From contig NZ_JAHHZO010000003.1 of assembly GCF_018760785.1 (NCBI RefSeq), positions 310,001 through 374,000 on the forward strand: 64,000 nucleotides of DNA, written 5' to 3'. The position numbers and the translations under genes were made by a program. Numbering within the stretch: the first letter of the stretch is position 1; every line of letters begins with the position of its first letter. Positions 8,148 through 17,700 of the stretch are shown in pieces. The DNA comes from Rhizobium sp. CSW-27 (GTDB lineage: Bacteria > Pseudomonadota > Alphaproteobacteria > Rhizobiales > Rhizobiaceae). Under the pieces are notes generated by a model that had not been told where the DNA came from, made no database searches, and saw nothing but the letters and a program-made list of their open reading frames with translations.

Positions 8148-9656
8148 TTACTTGGTCGCGAGAACGGCCTTCTGCCGACGCGAGCGGCGCGACAGATAGA
8201 AGGGCAGGATGGCAACGGCCGCAGCCATGACCCACAGCACGTTGCAGATGGTGCTGCTGAACAGGATCGACGGATCGCCGCCGCTGATGGCCAGCGCATT
8301 GCGCAGGTTTACTTCCATGACGCGCCCCAGAACGAAGCCGAGAATGATCGGCGCCATTTCAAAGCCCGCCTTGCGCAGCAGCCAGCCCACCATGCCGATG
8401 CCCAGCATCAGGAAGATGGAGAAGACCGAGGAGTGGGTGGAGTAGACGCCGACGATCGACAGAACCAGGATGCCGGGAACCAGCAGCCAGTTCGGCACGG
8501 TCAGCACGCGGGCGAAGATCTGCACCAGCGGCAGGTTGAGCGCCAGCAGGATGAGGTTGCCGACGAACAGGGAAGCGACGAGACCGCCGACGATTTCCGG
8601 CCGCTCGACAAGCAGCATCGGTCCTGGCTGGATGTTGTAGAGCATCAGCGCGCCGAGCATGACGGCGGTGGTGCCGGACCCCGGAACGCCGAGCGTCAGC
8701 ATGGGCACGAAGGCGCCGCAGGCGGTGGCATTGTTGGCGGCTTCCGGCGCGGCCAGGCCGCGCACGTCACCCTTGCCGAAGGTGCCCTGGCTGTCGGAAA
8801 TGCGCTTGGCGGTCGTGTAGGAGATGGCGCTCGACACGGAGGCGCCGGTGCCGGGCAGAACGCCGACCACGAAGCCGATCAGCGAGCTGCGGAGCGCCGT
8901 ACCGGTGCACAGCACGATGTCGGAGAGGCGCGCCGTCATGCGGCCGAGCTCCCGGATGACGGTCATGCCGCGGCCCTGGTTTTCCAGGATGATCAGCGCT
9001 TCCGAAATCGAGAACAGCCCGATGACAAGCACGACGAATTCGATGCCGTCGCCCAGTTCCGGTTCGTTGAAGGTGAAGCGGTAGGCACCGGAGGTGGCAT
9101 CAAGACCGACGGTCGCCAGCATCAGGCCGAGCGTGCAGCCGATCAGCGTCTTGGCCGGATAGCTGCCGACCATCGAGCCGAGCGTTGCGAAGGCGAACAT
9201 CATCAGCACGAAATATTCGGCGGGGCCGAAGCCGATCGCCAGTCCGGCCAGCAGCGGCGCAAACAGCGCAAGGCCGATGGCGCCCAGCATGCCGCCGACG
9301 AAGGAGGCAAGGCCCGACAGCGCAAGCGCCTCGCCCGCACGCCCCTGGCGCGCCAGCGGGTAGCCGTCCATCGCCGTCATCACCGCACCGGCATCACCCG
9401 GCACGTTGAGCAGGATCGAGGAGATGCGACCGCCATATTCGGCCCCGCAATAGATGGCTGCCAGCAGGATCATGGTGCTTTCCGCCGGCAGACCCATCGT
9501 GTAGGCGATGGGAAGCAGCAACGCGATGCCGTTGATCGGACCGATGGCCGGCAGCGCGCCGACGAGTGTGCCGATGAAGCAGCCGATAAGGCCGATCAGC
9601 AGGTTCTGCCCGGTCAGTGCGACCGCGAAACCGTGCCAGAGATATTCGAGGTTCAT
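8148..9656 (-). CDS. tctA: Tripartite tricarboxylate transporter, large permease TctA
   Basis: A 502-residue membrane protein of standard TctA length with about 11-12 hydrophobic segments. Family motifs include GALPAIGPINGIALLLP near residue 35, NVPGDAGAVMTAMDGYPLA near residue 85 and VGVLPGTGASVSSAI near residue 255. TctA is the channel subunit of secondary, binding-protein-dependent carboxylate transporters (citrate, tricarballylate or other carboxylates). It is the last gene of tctC-tctB-tctA, 30 bases after tctB. The divergent TctDE system presumably controls it. The carboxylate transported cannot be named from sequence. Confidence 0.95.
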   Translation of the reverse strand: MNLEYLWHGFAVALTGQNLLIGLIGCFIGTLVGALPAIGPINGIALLLPIAYTMGLPAESTMILLAAIYCGAEYGGRISSILLNVPGDAGAVMTAMDGYPLARQGRAGEALALSGLASFVGGMLGAIGLALFAPLLAGLAIGFGPAEYFVLMMFAFATLGSMVGSYPAKTLIGCTLGLMLATVGLDATSGAYRFTFNEPELGDGIEFVVLVIGLFSISEALIILENQGRGMTVIRELGRMTARLSDIVLCTGTALRSSLIGFVVGVLPGTGASVSSAISYTTAKRISDSQGTFGKGDVRGLAAPEAANNATACGAFVPMLTLGVPGSGTTAVMLGALMLYNIQPGPMLLVERPEIVGGLVASLFVGNLILLALNLPLVQIFARVLTVPNWLLVPGILVLSIVGVYSTHSSVFSIFLMLGIGMVGWLLRKAGFEMAPIILGFVLGRVMEVNLRNALAISGGDPSILFSSTICNVLWVMAAAVAILPFYLSRRSRRQKAVLATK

Positions 9657-9686
9657 GGAGTAGACCTTTCCGGTTCCAGTCCTGCC

Positions 9687-10160
9687 TCAGCCGCCAAACA
9701 GCGTGCCGACGGGCAGGTAGACTCCCAGCAGATAGAAGAAGACGAACCACCAGAGGGCGGCATGACCGATGGCGCCGATCAGCGCCTTCATCGGCGGTGC
9801 GCCGAAGATGAGCGCCGAACCAAGCGTCAGCACGAAGATCGACGCCGCAAAGCCGGCCGGCTCGAACAGCGCCACCGACACCACCAGCAGCACCGGCACC
9901 GCCAGAACGCGCACCAGGAGGCCGCCGGTGGGAAAGCCCTCCGCTGGACCCGGCGCGAAGAAATACCAGACCGCCAGCAGGGCAAGCACGCCGGCAAGAG
10001 CAACAGGAAAGGCCCGCGGGCCGAGCGGATCGGAGGAGAAGGCGTATTCGATGACGCTTCCGCCGATGCCATAAGCAATGGCAAGCGCCAGCAGGCAGAG
10101 CGCCGCAGCGCGGCCAACCTTCAGCGTCGAGCCTGAATGGGCATGCGATTCGTCAGACAT
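9687..10160 (-). CDS. tctB: Tripartite tricarboxylate transporter, small permease TctB
   Basis: 157 residues with four hydrophobic segments, typical of TctB, the small membrane subunit that pairs with TctA. The ATG at 10160 (MSDESHAHSG) fits the usual length; the open frame extends 24 codons upstream to an alternative start, but that would run into the intergenic hairpin region. The gene lies between tctC and tctA on the minus strand, 138 bases after tctC. Confidence 0.9.
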   Translation of the reverse strand: MSDESHAHSGSTLKVGRAAALCLLALAIAYGIGGSVIEYAFSSDPLGPRAFPVALAGVLALLAVWYFFAPGPAEGFPTGGLLVRVLAVPVLLVVSVALFEPAGFAASIFVLTLGSALIFGAPPMKALIGAIGHAALWWFVFFYLLGVYLPVGTLFGG

Positions 10161-10223
10161 GGGTGTTTCCCTTGATTTCTGAAACTGCAGCCGGGCGTGG
10201 CCGCCATTCGTCTCTCCCCCCGT

Positions 10224-10252
10224 TCCCGCCATCGGTCAGACCGATGGCGGGA
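10224..10252 (-). promoter_or_regulatory. Intercistronic hairpin between tctC and tctB
   Basis: A perfect 13-base inverted repeat (TCCCGCCATCGGT / ACCGATGGCGGGA) with a 3-base loop lies between the binding-protein gene and the permease genes. No U-tract follows it on the minus strand, so it is more likely an mRNA-stabilising or partial-termination hairpin. Such a structure usually makes the binding protein more abundant than the membrane subunits (known for binding-protein operons; inferred here). Confidence 0.6.
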
Positions 10253-10298
10253 GGCGGACCGGCTCGGGGTCCTGGGAGGAGCAGAGGAACGCGGAGAC

Positions 10299-11273
10299 TT
10301 ACATGCCGGCTTCCTTGGCGAGGATCTTGAAGCGTGCGACATCCGTCTTGACACGCTCCTCGAAATCCTTGCCGAGCAGGGTGAACTCGAACAGGCCGCG
10401 CGCTTCGCGTTCCTTGGCGAATTCCGGCGTCTGGGATGCCTTCTTGAAGGCCTCGATCCACCAGTTGTAGTCGGCATCGGACACGTCCTTGCCGACATAA
10501 TAGCCGCGCCAGACGGGCCAATCGATATCGAAGCCCTGTTCCTTGGCGGTCGGAACGCCGGCGAGATCGCCGGGCAGCCGCTCCGGCGCCATGACGGCGA
10601 GGATGCGGACCTTGCCGGCCACGTGATGCTTGACCATCTCGGCCGCATCGCCCGAACCGACCTTTACGTGGCCGCCTTCAAGCGCCGTCAGCACGGCGCC
10701 GCCGCCTTCAAGCGCGACATAGCGCATCTTCTTGGGCTCCTGGCCGGCAGCCTTGGCCAGCAGCGAACCCTTCATCCAGTCCTGCGAGCCGACGGCGCCA
10801 CCGCCGGCGATGGCAAAGCTGGCAGGATCGGCCTTGTAGGCATCGACCAGTTCGCCGAGCGTCTTGTAGGGCGAATTGGCGGCCACGACGAGCACGCCGT
10901 AATCGGCGCCGAGCGCGCCGAGCCAGCGGACGGCAGTTTCGTCATACTGGCCGAACTTGCCCTGCGCGATCAGCAGGGCCGAACCGGACGAGGCCGCGGT
11001 GATCAGATTGCCGTCCTTGCCGCGCTTGGCAATGACGTGGTTGTAGGCAACGGCACCGACGCCACCTTCCATGTAGGTGACGGCCATCGGCTGCGAAATC
11101 TGCTTGGTTTCCAGCAGCGCGTTTGCCGCAAGGCGGCAGGTCAGGTCGAAGCCGCCGCCGGGCTTTGCGCCGGCAAGGCATTCGGGCTTGGCAGGCTCTG
11201 CCTGTACCGAGGCAGCGAAGGAAAATGCTGCGATTGCAGCACCGAACATGGCGGTCTTGAAGTGATGCTTCAT
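10299..11273 (-). CDS. tctC: Tripartite tricarboxylate transporter, periplasmic binding protein TctC
   Basis: 324 residues with a Sec signal peptide (MKHHFKTAMFG..., cleavage likely after SVQA) and a TctC-family fold. Motifs include KPGGGFDLTCRLAANALL near residue 35, which corresponds to the PGGGxDxxAR block that binds the carboxylate, and GGGAVGSQDW near residue 160. Start ATG 11273 is chosen for the strong GGAGG element 6-10 bases upstream; the frame extends 18 codons further without a ribosome site. It heads the tctCBA operon and is divergent from tctD. The ligand is an unknown small carboxylate. Confidence 0.92.
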   Translation of the reverse strand: MKHHFKTAMFGAAIAAFSFAASVQAEPAKPECLAGAKPGGGFDLTCRLAANALLETKQISQPMAVTYMEGGVGAVAYNHVIAKRGKDGNLITAASSGSALLIAQGKFGQYDETAVRWLGALGADYGVLVVAANSPYKTLGELVDAYKADPASFAIAGGGAVGSQDWMKGSLLAKAAGQEPKKMRYVALEGGGAVLTALEGGHVKVGSGDAAEMVKHHVAGKVRILAVMAPERLPGDLAGVPTAKEQGFDIDWPVWRGYYVGKDVSDADYNWWIEAFKKASQTPEFAKEREARGLFEFTLLGKDFEERVKTDVARFKILAKEAGM

Positions 11274-11434
11274 CAGGGTTCCTCCCACAGAAACTTGAGC
11301 CATCGGGGGAACGGGCCTCACGCTCACGCTCCGGCCCGGATCAGGGGCCTGATGCTTGACGTGGCGTGGCAGATGTCCTCCCGGACCGACCCTTCGCTCT
11401 CCACCGGGTCGGTCGCGAGACCTTAGTCCCGGTT

Positions 11435-11453
11435 CCTGTCACCACCCTGTCAC
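11435..11453. repeat. Tandem CCTGTCAC direct repeat, candidate TctD site
   Basis: Two exact copies of CCTGTCAC start at 11435 and 11446, 11 bases apart, in the 244-base region between the divergent tctC and tctD starts. OmpR/TctD-class response regulators typically bind head-to-tail direct repeats with a one-turn period, so this is a candidate operator for both transcripts. Assignment is inferred from position and spacing. Confidence 0.5.
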
Positions 11454-11517
11454 GCTTTCGCCGCAAGTGTGAACAGAGGCTTTCATCGGCTTGCCCGCCG
11501 GTCGGCCCCATGCGATC

Positions 11518-12204
11518 ATGACGGCTGTGCGTATTCTCTTGGTCGAAGACACTCAGGACGTGGGTGAGGCGATTTGCCGGCGCTTCCAGCAGACGGGCCA
11601 CACCGTCGACTGGGAGACGGATGGTGCTGCCGCGCTTGAAATCCTAGGCTTCACCGAATTCGATCTCGTCATCCTCGATGTCATGCTGCCGGGCCTCGAC
11701 GGTTTTTCGGTTCTGCGCAAGCTGAGGCAGGCCAGAAGCGGCGTGCCGGTGCTGGTGCTGACCGCCCGCTCCGAGGTGGACGACCGCGTCAGCGCGCTCG
11801 ATCTCGGCGCCGACGACTATCTGGTCAAGCCCTTCGACTTTCGCGAACTGGAGGCTCGCGCCCGCGTTCTCATGCGCCGGCGCAGCGGCGGCGAGCCGAC
11901 CAACATCATCGTGTGCGGCGACATCAGCCTCGATCGCGCCAACCGCAACGTCATGGTCGGCAAGCGGGAGATCCAGCTGAAGCGGCGCGAGATCGCCCTT
12001 CTCGAGATCCTCGCCTCGCGCCCCGGCAAGGTCTTCAGCAAGGACGAGCTTCTGGACCAGTTGTTCGGCTTCGAGGAGGCGGCCAGCGCCAACGCCATCG
12101 AGCTTTACGTCGGGCGCCTGCGCAAGAAGCTGGAGGGTGCCCGGGCGAAAATCGTCACGTTGCGCGGCAGCGGCTACCAGCTGGTTTCCGACGATGGTGC
12201 ATAG
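11518..12204 (+). CDS. tctD: OmpR-family response regulator TctD
   Basis: 228 residues: a receiver domain (acidic pocket ED in ILLVEDTQDVG, phospho-acceptor Asp in LVILDVMLPGLDG near residue 50, conserved Lys in YLVKPFDFREL) followed by an OmpR-type winged helix with the usual ELYVGRLRKKLEG recognition end. ATG 11518 gives the normal N-terminus. The kinase gene starts inside its 3' end (11-base overlap). Divergent tctCBA is the expected target, by analogy with TctD/TctE control of tricarballylate transport. Confidence 0.92.
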   Translation: MTAVRILLVEDTQDVGEAICRRFQQTGHTVDWETDGAAALEILGFTEFDLVILDVMLPGLDGFSVLRKLRQARSGVPVLVLTARSEVDDRVSALDLGADDYLVKPFDFRELEARARVLMRRRSGGEPTNIIVCGDISLDRANRNVMVGKREIQLKRREIALLEILASRPGKVFSKDELLDQLFGFEEAASANAIELYVGRLRKKLEGARAKIVTLRGSGYQLVSDDGA

Positions 12205-13582
12205 AAGCTCGCTGTTTTCCCGCCTGATGCGGCGTGTCGGCCTGGTGCTGGCGGTCGGCGCGGCGATGATGATCACCGCGGCCTGGTTCTATGCGCGGGC
12301 CGCGGCCGATGTGGCCTATGATCGGCTTCTGCTCGGCGCAGCCTTCCAGATGAGCGAAAGCCTGGCGGTTGCCGATGGCAGCCTGCGCTTCATTCTTCCC
12401 CCCTCCGCCTTCGAACTGCTGGGCCTTGCGGAGCGCGACCGCATCTTCTACCGCGTCATCGATCCTGCCGGCGTCACCCTGACCGGCTACAAGGCACTGG
12501 CGGCCGATACCGATGTTTCTCTGAGCCGCTCCGGCCCGGTCTTCGGCAGCGATACCTTCATGGGCGAACAGGTGCGCACCGTCACGGTGGCGCATGCCAT
12601 GACCATGCCGGCAGGCCCCGGCTGGGCCTATGTGGTGGTGGCGCAGACCGTCGAGGCGCGCGAGGCCCTGGCATCGGAACTGACGACGCGCGCCACCCTG
12701 CTCGTGGCGCTGATGAGCCTGCTTGCGCTGGTCGGCACGGCACTTGCCGTGCGCTATTCGCTGCGACCGGTCGATGAGCTTGCCGCGGCACTTCGCCAGC
12801 GCGAGCCGCAGGACCTGACGCCGCTTGCGATTTCGGTGCCGCAGGAAATCTCGCCGTTCGTCACCGCCATCAACTACTTCATCACCCGCCTCGACGAGCG
12901 GGTGAAGCTTCTGCAGCGCTATATTGCCGACAGCGCCCACCAGATCCGCACGCCGCTGACGGCACTTTCGGCGCAGGTCAGCCTGATCGACGAGCAGAAG
13001 CTCGCACCGCAGGACCGCCGCCATCTGCAGCGCGTGCAGGATCGCACGGCCGAACTTGCCGCGCTGACCAACCAGCTTCTCAACCACGCGATGGTGATCC
13101 ACCGCTTCGATTCGATCCAGCTGGCCCCGATCTCGCTGAACGACGTGGCCCGCATGGCCTTTCGAAATGCCGTGCCGATCACCATCGATCCGGACATGGT
13201 GGTCTCCTTCGAGGCCGCCGACGAGGATCTGATGGCGATGGGCGACGTGCTGAGCCTGCGCGAAGCGATCGTCAACGTCATCGACAACGCGCTACGCCAC
13301 GGGGCGGTGGCCCGGCTGGAGGTGCGGGTTCGGCGGGCGGGCAGTTTCGGACGGATCGAGGTGATCGATGACGGGCCGGGCATCCGCGCCGCCGACTGGC
13401 CGAACGTCATCAGCCGCTTCTACTCGCGCAGCAGCGATGCGCGCGGCCCCTCCGGTCTTGGCTTTGCCATCGCTTCCGAGGTGGCAACCGTGCTGCACGG
13501 GCGACTCGGCTTTCGCGAGCGAAGCCAGACCGAGTTCTTCTGCGTGTTTCTGGAACTGCCGCTTGTGGGAGAACAGCCATGA
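12194..13582 (+). CDS. tctE: TctE-type sensor histidine kinase
   Basis: 462 residues. Two membrane helices (about residues 12-35 and 165-190) bracket a periplasmic sensor region of the TctE N-terminal type. The dimerisation/phosphoacceptor box is DSAHQIRTPLTAL near residue 250, the N box is AIVNVIDNALRHG, G1 is VIDDGPGI, and G2 is GPSGLGFAIASEV. The start ATG at 12194 lies within the regulator gene (11-base overlap), and its stop overlaps the next ATG by 4 bases, so tctD, tctE and the following binding protein are translated as a coupled unit. Confidence 0.92.
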   Translation: MVHRSSLFSRLMRRVGLVLAVGAAMMITAAWFYARAAADVAYDRLLLGAAFQMSESLAVADGSLRFILPPSAFELLGLAERDRIFYRVIDPAGVTLTGYKALAADTDVSLSRSGPVFGSDTFMGEQVRTVTVAHAMTMPAGPGWAYVVVAQTVEAREALASELTTRATLLVALMSLLALVGTALAVRYSLRPVDELAAALRQREPQDLTPLAISVPQEISPFVTAINYFITRLDERVKLLQRYIADSAHQIRTPLTALSAQVSLIDEQKLAPQDRRHLQRVQDRTAELAALTNQLLNHAMVIHRFDSIQLAPISLNDVARMAFRNAVPITIDPDMVVSFEAADEDLMAMGDVLSLREAIVNVIDNALRHGAVARLEVRVRRAGSFGRIEVIDDGPGIRAADWPNVISRFYSRSSDARGPSGLGFAIASEVATVLHGRLGFRERSQTEFFCVFLELPLVGEQP

Positions 13583-14661
13583 TCCGTCATTTCGGAACAC
13601 TGGCACTCGCGGGCCTTGTTTTCCTCCTTCCGGGTCTTGCCGTCGCGCTGGAAGGCCAGGGGGAGACTTTTCCCGCGCCCGGACGGGAAACCGGCCGTCT
13701 CACCATTCATGCGGCAACCGATCTCGATGCCATGCGCCCCCTGCTGCGCGATTTCCAGGCCGTCTATCCGGACATCACCATCGAATTCGTGGACTACGTG
13801 ACGAACGATCTATTCCGCGAGGCGCAGGCGGCCTGCGAGACGGGATCGAGCCGCGCGGACATCCTTCTGTCATCCTCCGTCGACCAGCTTGTCCGGCTGG
13901 CCAATGACGGATGCGCGCGGCCGCATGCCTCGCCGGAAACCGCAGCCGTGCCGGACTGGGCGAACTGGCGCGACGAGGTGTTCGGTTTCACCTTTGAACC
14001 GATCGTCTTCGTCTACGATCGCCGCACGGTGCCGCCGCAGGACGTGCCGCGAAGCCACGAGGCGCTTCTGGATCTGCTGCGCAGCAAGCCGGACGACTAT
14101 CGCGGCCGCATCGGCACCTATGACATCCAGGCCTCCGGCATCGGCTATCTGCTCGCCTTTTACGATTCCCGCCAGGCCCCGACCGCAAACGGTCGCCTGC
14201 TGGAGACCCTGAGCCGGGCGCAGACGGTGATCCGCTGCTGCAATAACGAGGTGCTGGGCGAACTGGCGGCAGGCCGGATCAGCATCGCCTACAACGTGCT
14301 CGGTTCCTATGCCTATGCGGCAGCGCTTGCCAATCCGGACCTTCGCATCGTGCTGCCGCGCGACTATGCGCTGATCCTGTCGCGCGGCGCCCTCATCCCG
14401 GCCAGCGCGCCGAATGCCGGCCTCGGCAAGCGCTTCCTCAACTATCTCCTCTCCTCGCGCGGCCGGCAGGTGGCGCGGGAGGCCTCCTTCTTTTTTGCCG
14501 AGGACGCGCCGCTGCCGCCCGGCGTCGACGGACCCGAGCGGCTGATGGATTCCGGCATCGGGCGCCCGATCCGCATCGGCCCTTCCCTGCTGGCCGCCCA
14601 GGACGAGGTTCAGCGCAGAACCTTCATCGCCGACTGGCGCAAGCACATCGGAACCCGCTGA
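13579..14661 (+). CDS. Periplasmic binding protein of the Fe3+/thiosulfate-type (family 1/11), sensory partner candidate
   Basis: 360 residues with a Sec signal peptide (hydrophobic stretch LALAGLVFLLPGLAVA, cleavage near residue 23). The mature part begins with the RLTIHAATD strand seen in AfuA-like ABC binding proteins and contains DILLSSSVDQL, GFTFEPIVFVYDRR and YDIQASGIGYL blocks. No permease or ATPase gene accompanies it. Instead the ATG overlaps the TctE stop by 4 bases. This arrangement suggests that it presents a periplasmic ligand to TctE rather than feeding a transporter; that role is inferred. The ligand is unknown. Confidence 0.8.
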   Translation: MIRHFGTLALAGLVFLLPGLAVALEGQGETFPAPGRETGRLTIHAATDLDAMRPLLRDFQAVYPDITIEFVDYVTNDLFREAQAACETGSSRADILLSSSVDQLVRLANDGCARPHASPETAAVPDWANWRDEVFGFTFEPIVFVYDRRTVPPQDVPRSHEALLDLLRSKPDDYRGRIGTYDIQASGIGYLLAFYDSRQAPTANGRLLETLSRAQTVIRCCNNEVLGELAAGRISIAYNVLGSYAYAAALANPDLRIVLPRDYALILSRGALIPASAPNAGLGKRFLNYLLSSRGRQVAREASFFFAEDAPLPPGVDGPERLMDSGIGRPIRIGPSLLAAQDEVQRRTFIADWRKHIGTR

Positions 14662-14704
14662 ACCGTCCCTTCGCCGCAGGCCGGCGGGATGACACCCGGC
14701 GCCG

Positions 14705-17700
14705 TCAGGCGACCGGATGCACCTCGCCGATCGCCGCAGCCGGCGCGCCATGCTGGCGAAGCGGGCGGTTGCGCGTCAGCAGGCGGGCCAGGATGTAGAA
14801 GACGGGCGTCATGAAGATGCCGAAGAAGGTGACGCCGATCATGCCGGAAAACACCGCGACACCCATGGCCGCGCGCATTTCCGCCCCCGCGCCGGTGGAG
14901 ACGACGAGCGGGATGACGCCCATGATGAAGGCCATGGATGTCATCAGGATCGGGCGCAGGCGCAGCCTGCTTGCTTCCACCGCCGCCTGCACCGGTGTTC
15001 GCCCTTCGAATTCCAGTTCGCGGGCAAATTCAACGATCAGGATCGCGTTCTTGGCCGAAAGCCCCACCAGCACCACCAGCCCGATCTGGGTGAAGATGTT
15101 GTTGTCGCCACCGGTGTACCAGACGCCGGCAAGCGCCGCGAGGACACCCATCGGCACGATCATGATGATCGAGAGCGGCAGCGTCAGGCTCTCATATTGC
15201 GCGGCGAGAACCAGATAGACGAGCAGCAGCGCCAGCGGAAAGACGATGATGCTGGAATTGCCGGCAAGGATCTGCTGGTAGGTCAGGTCCGTCCATTCGA
15301 AATCGATGCCCGCCGGCATGGTTTCCCGCAGGATCTTCTCGATGGCCGCCTCCGCCTGCCCCGAGGAGAAGCCGGGCGCCGGCCCGCCATTGATGTCGGC
15401 GGCCAGGAAGCCGTTATAGCGGGTGGTGCGTTCCGGGCCGGTGGAGGCCTCGACCTTCAGCAGTGCCGCAAGGGGGATCATCTCCCCGGTCTGCGAGCGC
15501 ACCTTCAGCTGGCCGATATCCTCCGGCTTGGCGCGATACTGTGCATCGGCCTGCACGCGCACGCTGTAGGTTCGCCCGAACGCGTTGAAATCGTTGACAT
15601 AAAGCGACCCGAGATAGATCTGCAGCGTCTGGAAGACATCGGTCACCGACACGCCGAGCTGCTGCGCCTTCACCCGGTCGAGATCGGCAAACAGCTGCGG
15701 CACGTTGACCTGGAAGCTCGAGAAGATCCCGGCGAGTTCCGGCGTCTGATAGGCCTTGGCGATGACCGCCTTGGTCGTTTCGTCGAGCGTCTGGTAGCCG
15801 AAGCCGGCGCGGTCCTCGATCTGCAGCTTGAAGCCGCCCGTCGAGCCGAGGCCGTTGACCGGCGGCGGCGGGAACATGGCGATGAAGGCATCGCCGATGC
15901 CCGCATATTTCTGGTTGAGCGCCATGGCAATCGCACCGCCGGACAAAGACGGGTCCTTCCGCTCCTCGAAATCATCCAGAACCGCAAAGACGATGCCGGC
16001 ATTCGAGCCGATGGTGAAACCGTTGATCGACAATCCCGGGAAGGCGAGCGCATTCTTGACACCCGGCTGCGCCAGGGCAATGTCGCTCATCTTGCGGATG
16101 ACGTCTTCCGTGCGGTCAAGCGTTGCGCCATCCGGCAGCTGGGCGAAACCGATCAGGTACTGCTTGTCCTGTGCCGGCACAAAGCCGCCGGGCACCGCGT
16201 TGAACATGCTGTAGGTGGCAACCACCAGGGCCATGTAGATCACCATGACCATGCTCTTGCGGCCAAGCAACCCGCCGACGGTGCGCCCATAGCCGCGCGA
16301 TGCGGCGCCGAAGGCCCGGTTGAAGCCGCGGAAGAACCAGCCGAGCAGCCGGTCCATGCCTCGCGTGACGAAATCCTTCGGCGCATGGTGATCCTTCAGC
16401 AGCAGGGCAGCCAGCGCCGGCGACAGCGTCAGCGAATTGATCGCGGAGATCACCGTCGAGATGGCGATGGTCAGCGCGAACTGCCGGTAGAACTGACCCG
16501 ACAGGCCGGTGATGAAGGCAAGCGGCACGAAGACGGCAACCAGCACCAGCGCAATGGCAATGATCGGGCCGGACACTTCGCGCATGGCACGGTAGGTCGC
16601 CTCGCGCGGCGAAAGGCCGTTCTCGATATTGCGCTCGACGTTCTCCACCACCACGATCGCATCGTCGACCACGATGCCGATGGCAAGCACGAGGCCGAAC
16701 AGGGTCAGCGCGTTGATCGAGAACCCGAAGGCATACATCACCGCGAACGTGCCGATGATCGACACCGGAACCGCGATCAGCGGGATGATCGAGGCGCGCC
16801 AGGTCTGCAGGAAGAGGATCACCACCAGCACCACCAGGGCGATGGCCTCCAGCAGCGTATCGACCACCTTGTCGATGGAGGCCCGGACGAACTTGGTCGT
16901 ATCGTAGACGATCTCGTAGCGCACGCCGTCCGGCATGGCCTTCTGCAGATCCTGCATCGTCTGCTGCACGGCATCGGAGATGGCAATGGCGTTCGAGCCC
17001 GGCGCCTGGAAGACCGGGATGGCGACTGCCGGCTTGCCGTCGAGCAGGGAGCGCAACGAATAGTCGGCGGCCCCCAGTTCGATGCGGGCCAGATCCCGCA
17101 ACCGCGTCACCTCTCCATTCTCGCCGGTCTTGACGACGATCGCGCCGAATTCCTCCGGCGTCTGCAGCCGGCCGCGCGCGTTGACATTGAGCTGCAGGTC
17201 GACACCCGGAAGAGAGGGCGAGGCCCCGATGATGCCGGCCGCCGCCTGAACGTTCTGCTGGCCGATGGCCGTGGTGATGTCGCTGGCGGCCAGCCCGCGC
17301 TCGGCCACCTTCTGCGGATCGAGCCAGATGCGCATGGAATAGTCGCCGGCACCGAATACCTGCACCTGGCCTACACCGTCGATGCGGGCCAGCCGGTCCT
17401 TGACGTTCAGCGTTGCATAGTTGCGCAGGTAGGTGAGGTCGTAGCGGTCACCGGTGGAGACCAGGTGAACGACCATCATCAGGTCCGGCGAACTCTTGAC
17501 GGTGGAAACGCCGAGTGCGCGCACCTCGGCCGGCAGACGCAGCTCCGCCTGCGAGACGCGGTTCTGCACGAGCTGCTGCGCCTTGTCCGGATCGGTTCCC
17601 AGGCGGAAGGTGACGGTCAGCGTCAAGACGCCGTCCGACGTTGCCTGGCTCGACATGTAGAGCATGTCCTCGACACCGTTGATCTGCTCTTCCAGCGGGG

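Noticed and set aside
8433-10136. A 567-codon plus-strand frame opposite tctA and tctB
   Set aside because: Antisense artefact: extremely polar, no domains, spans the gap between two real genes.
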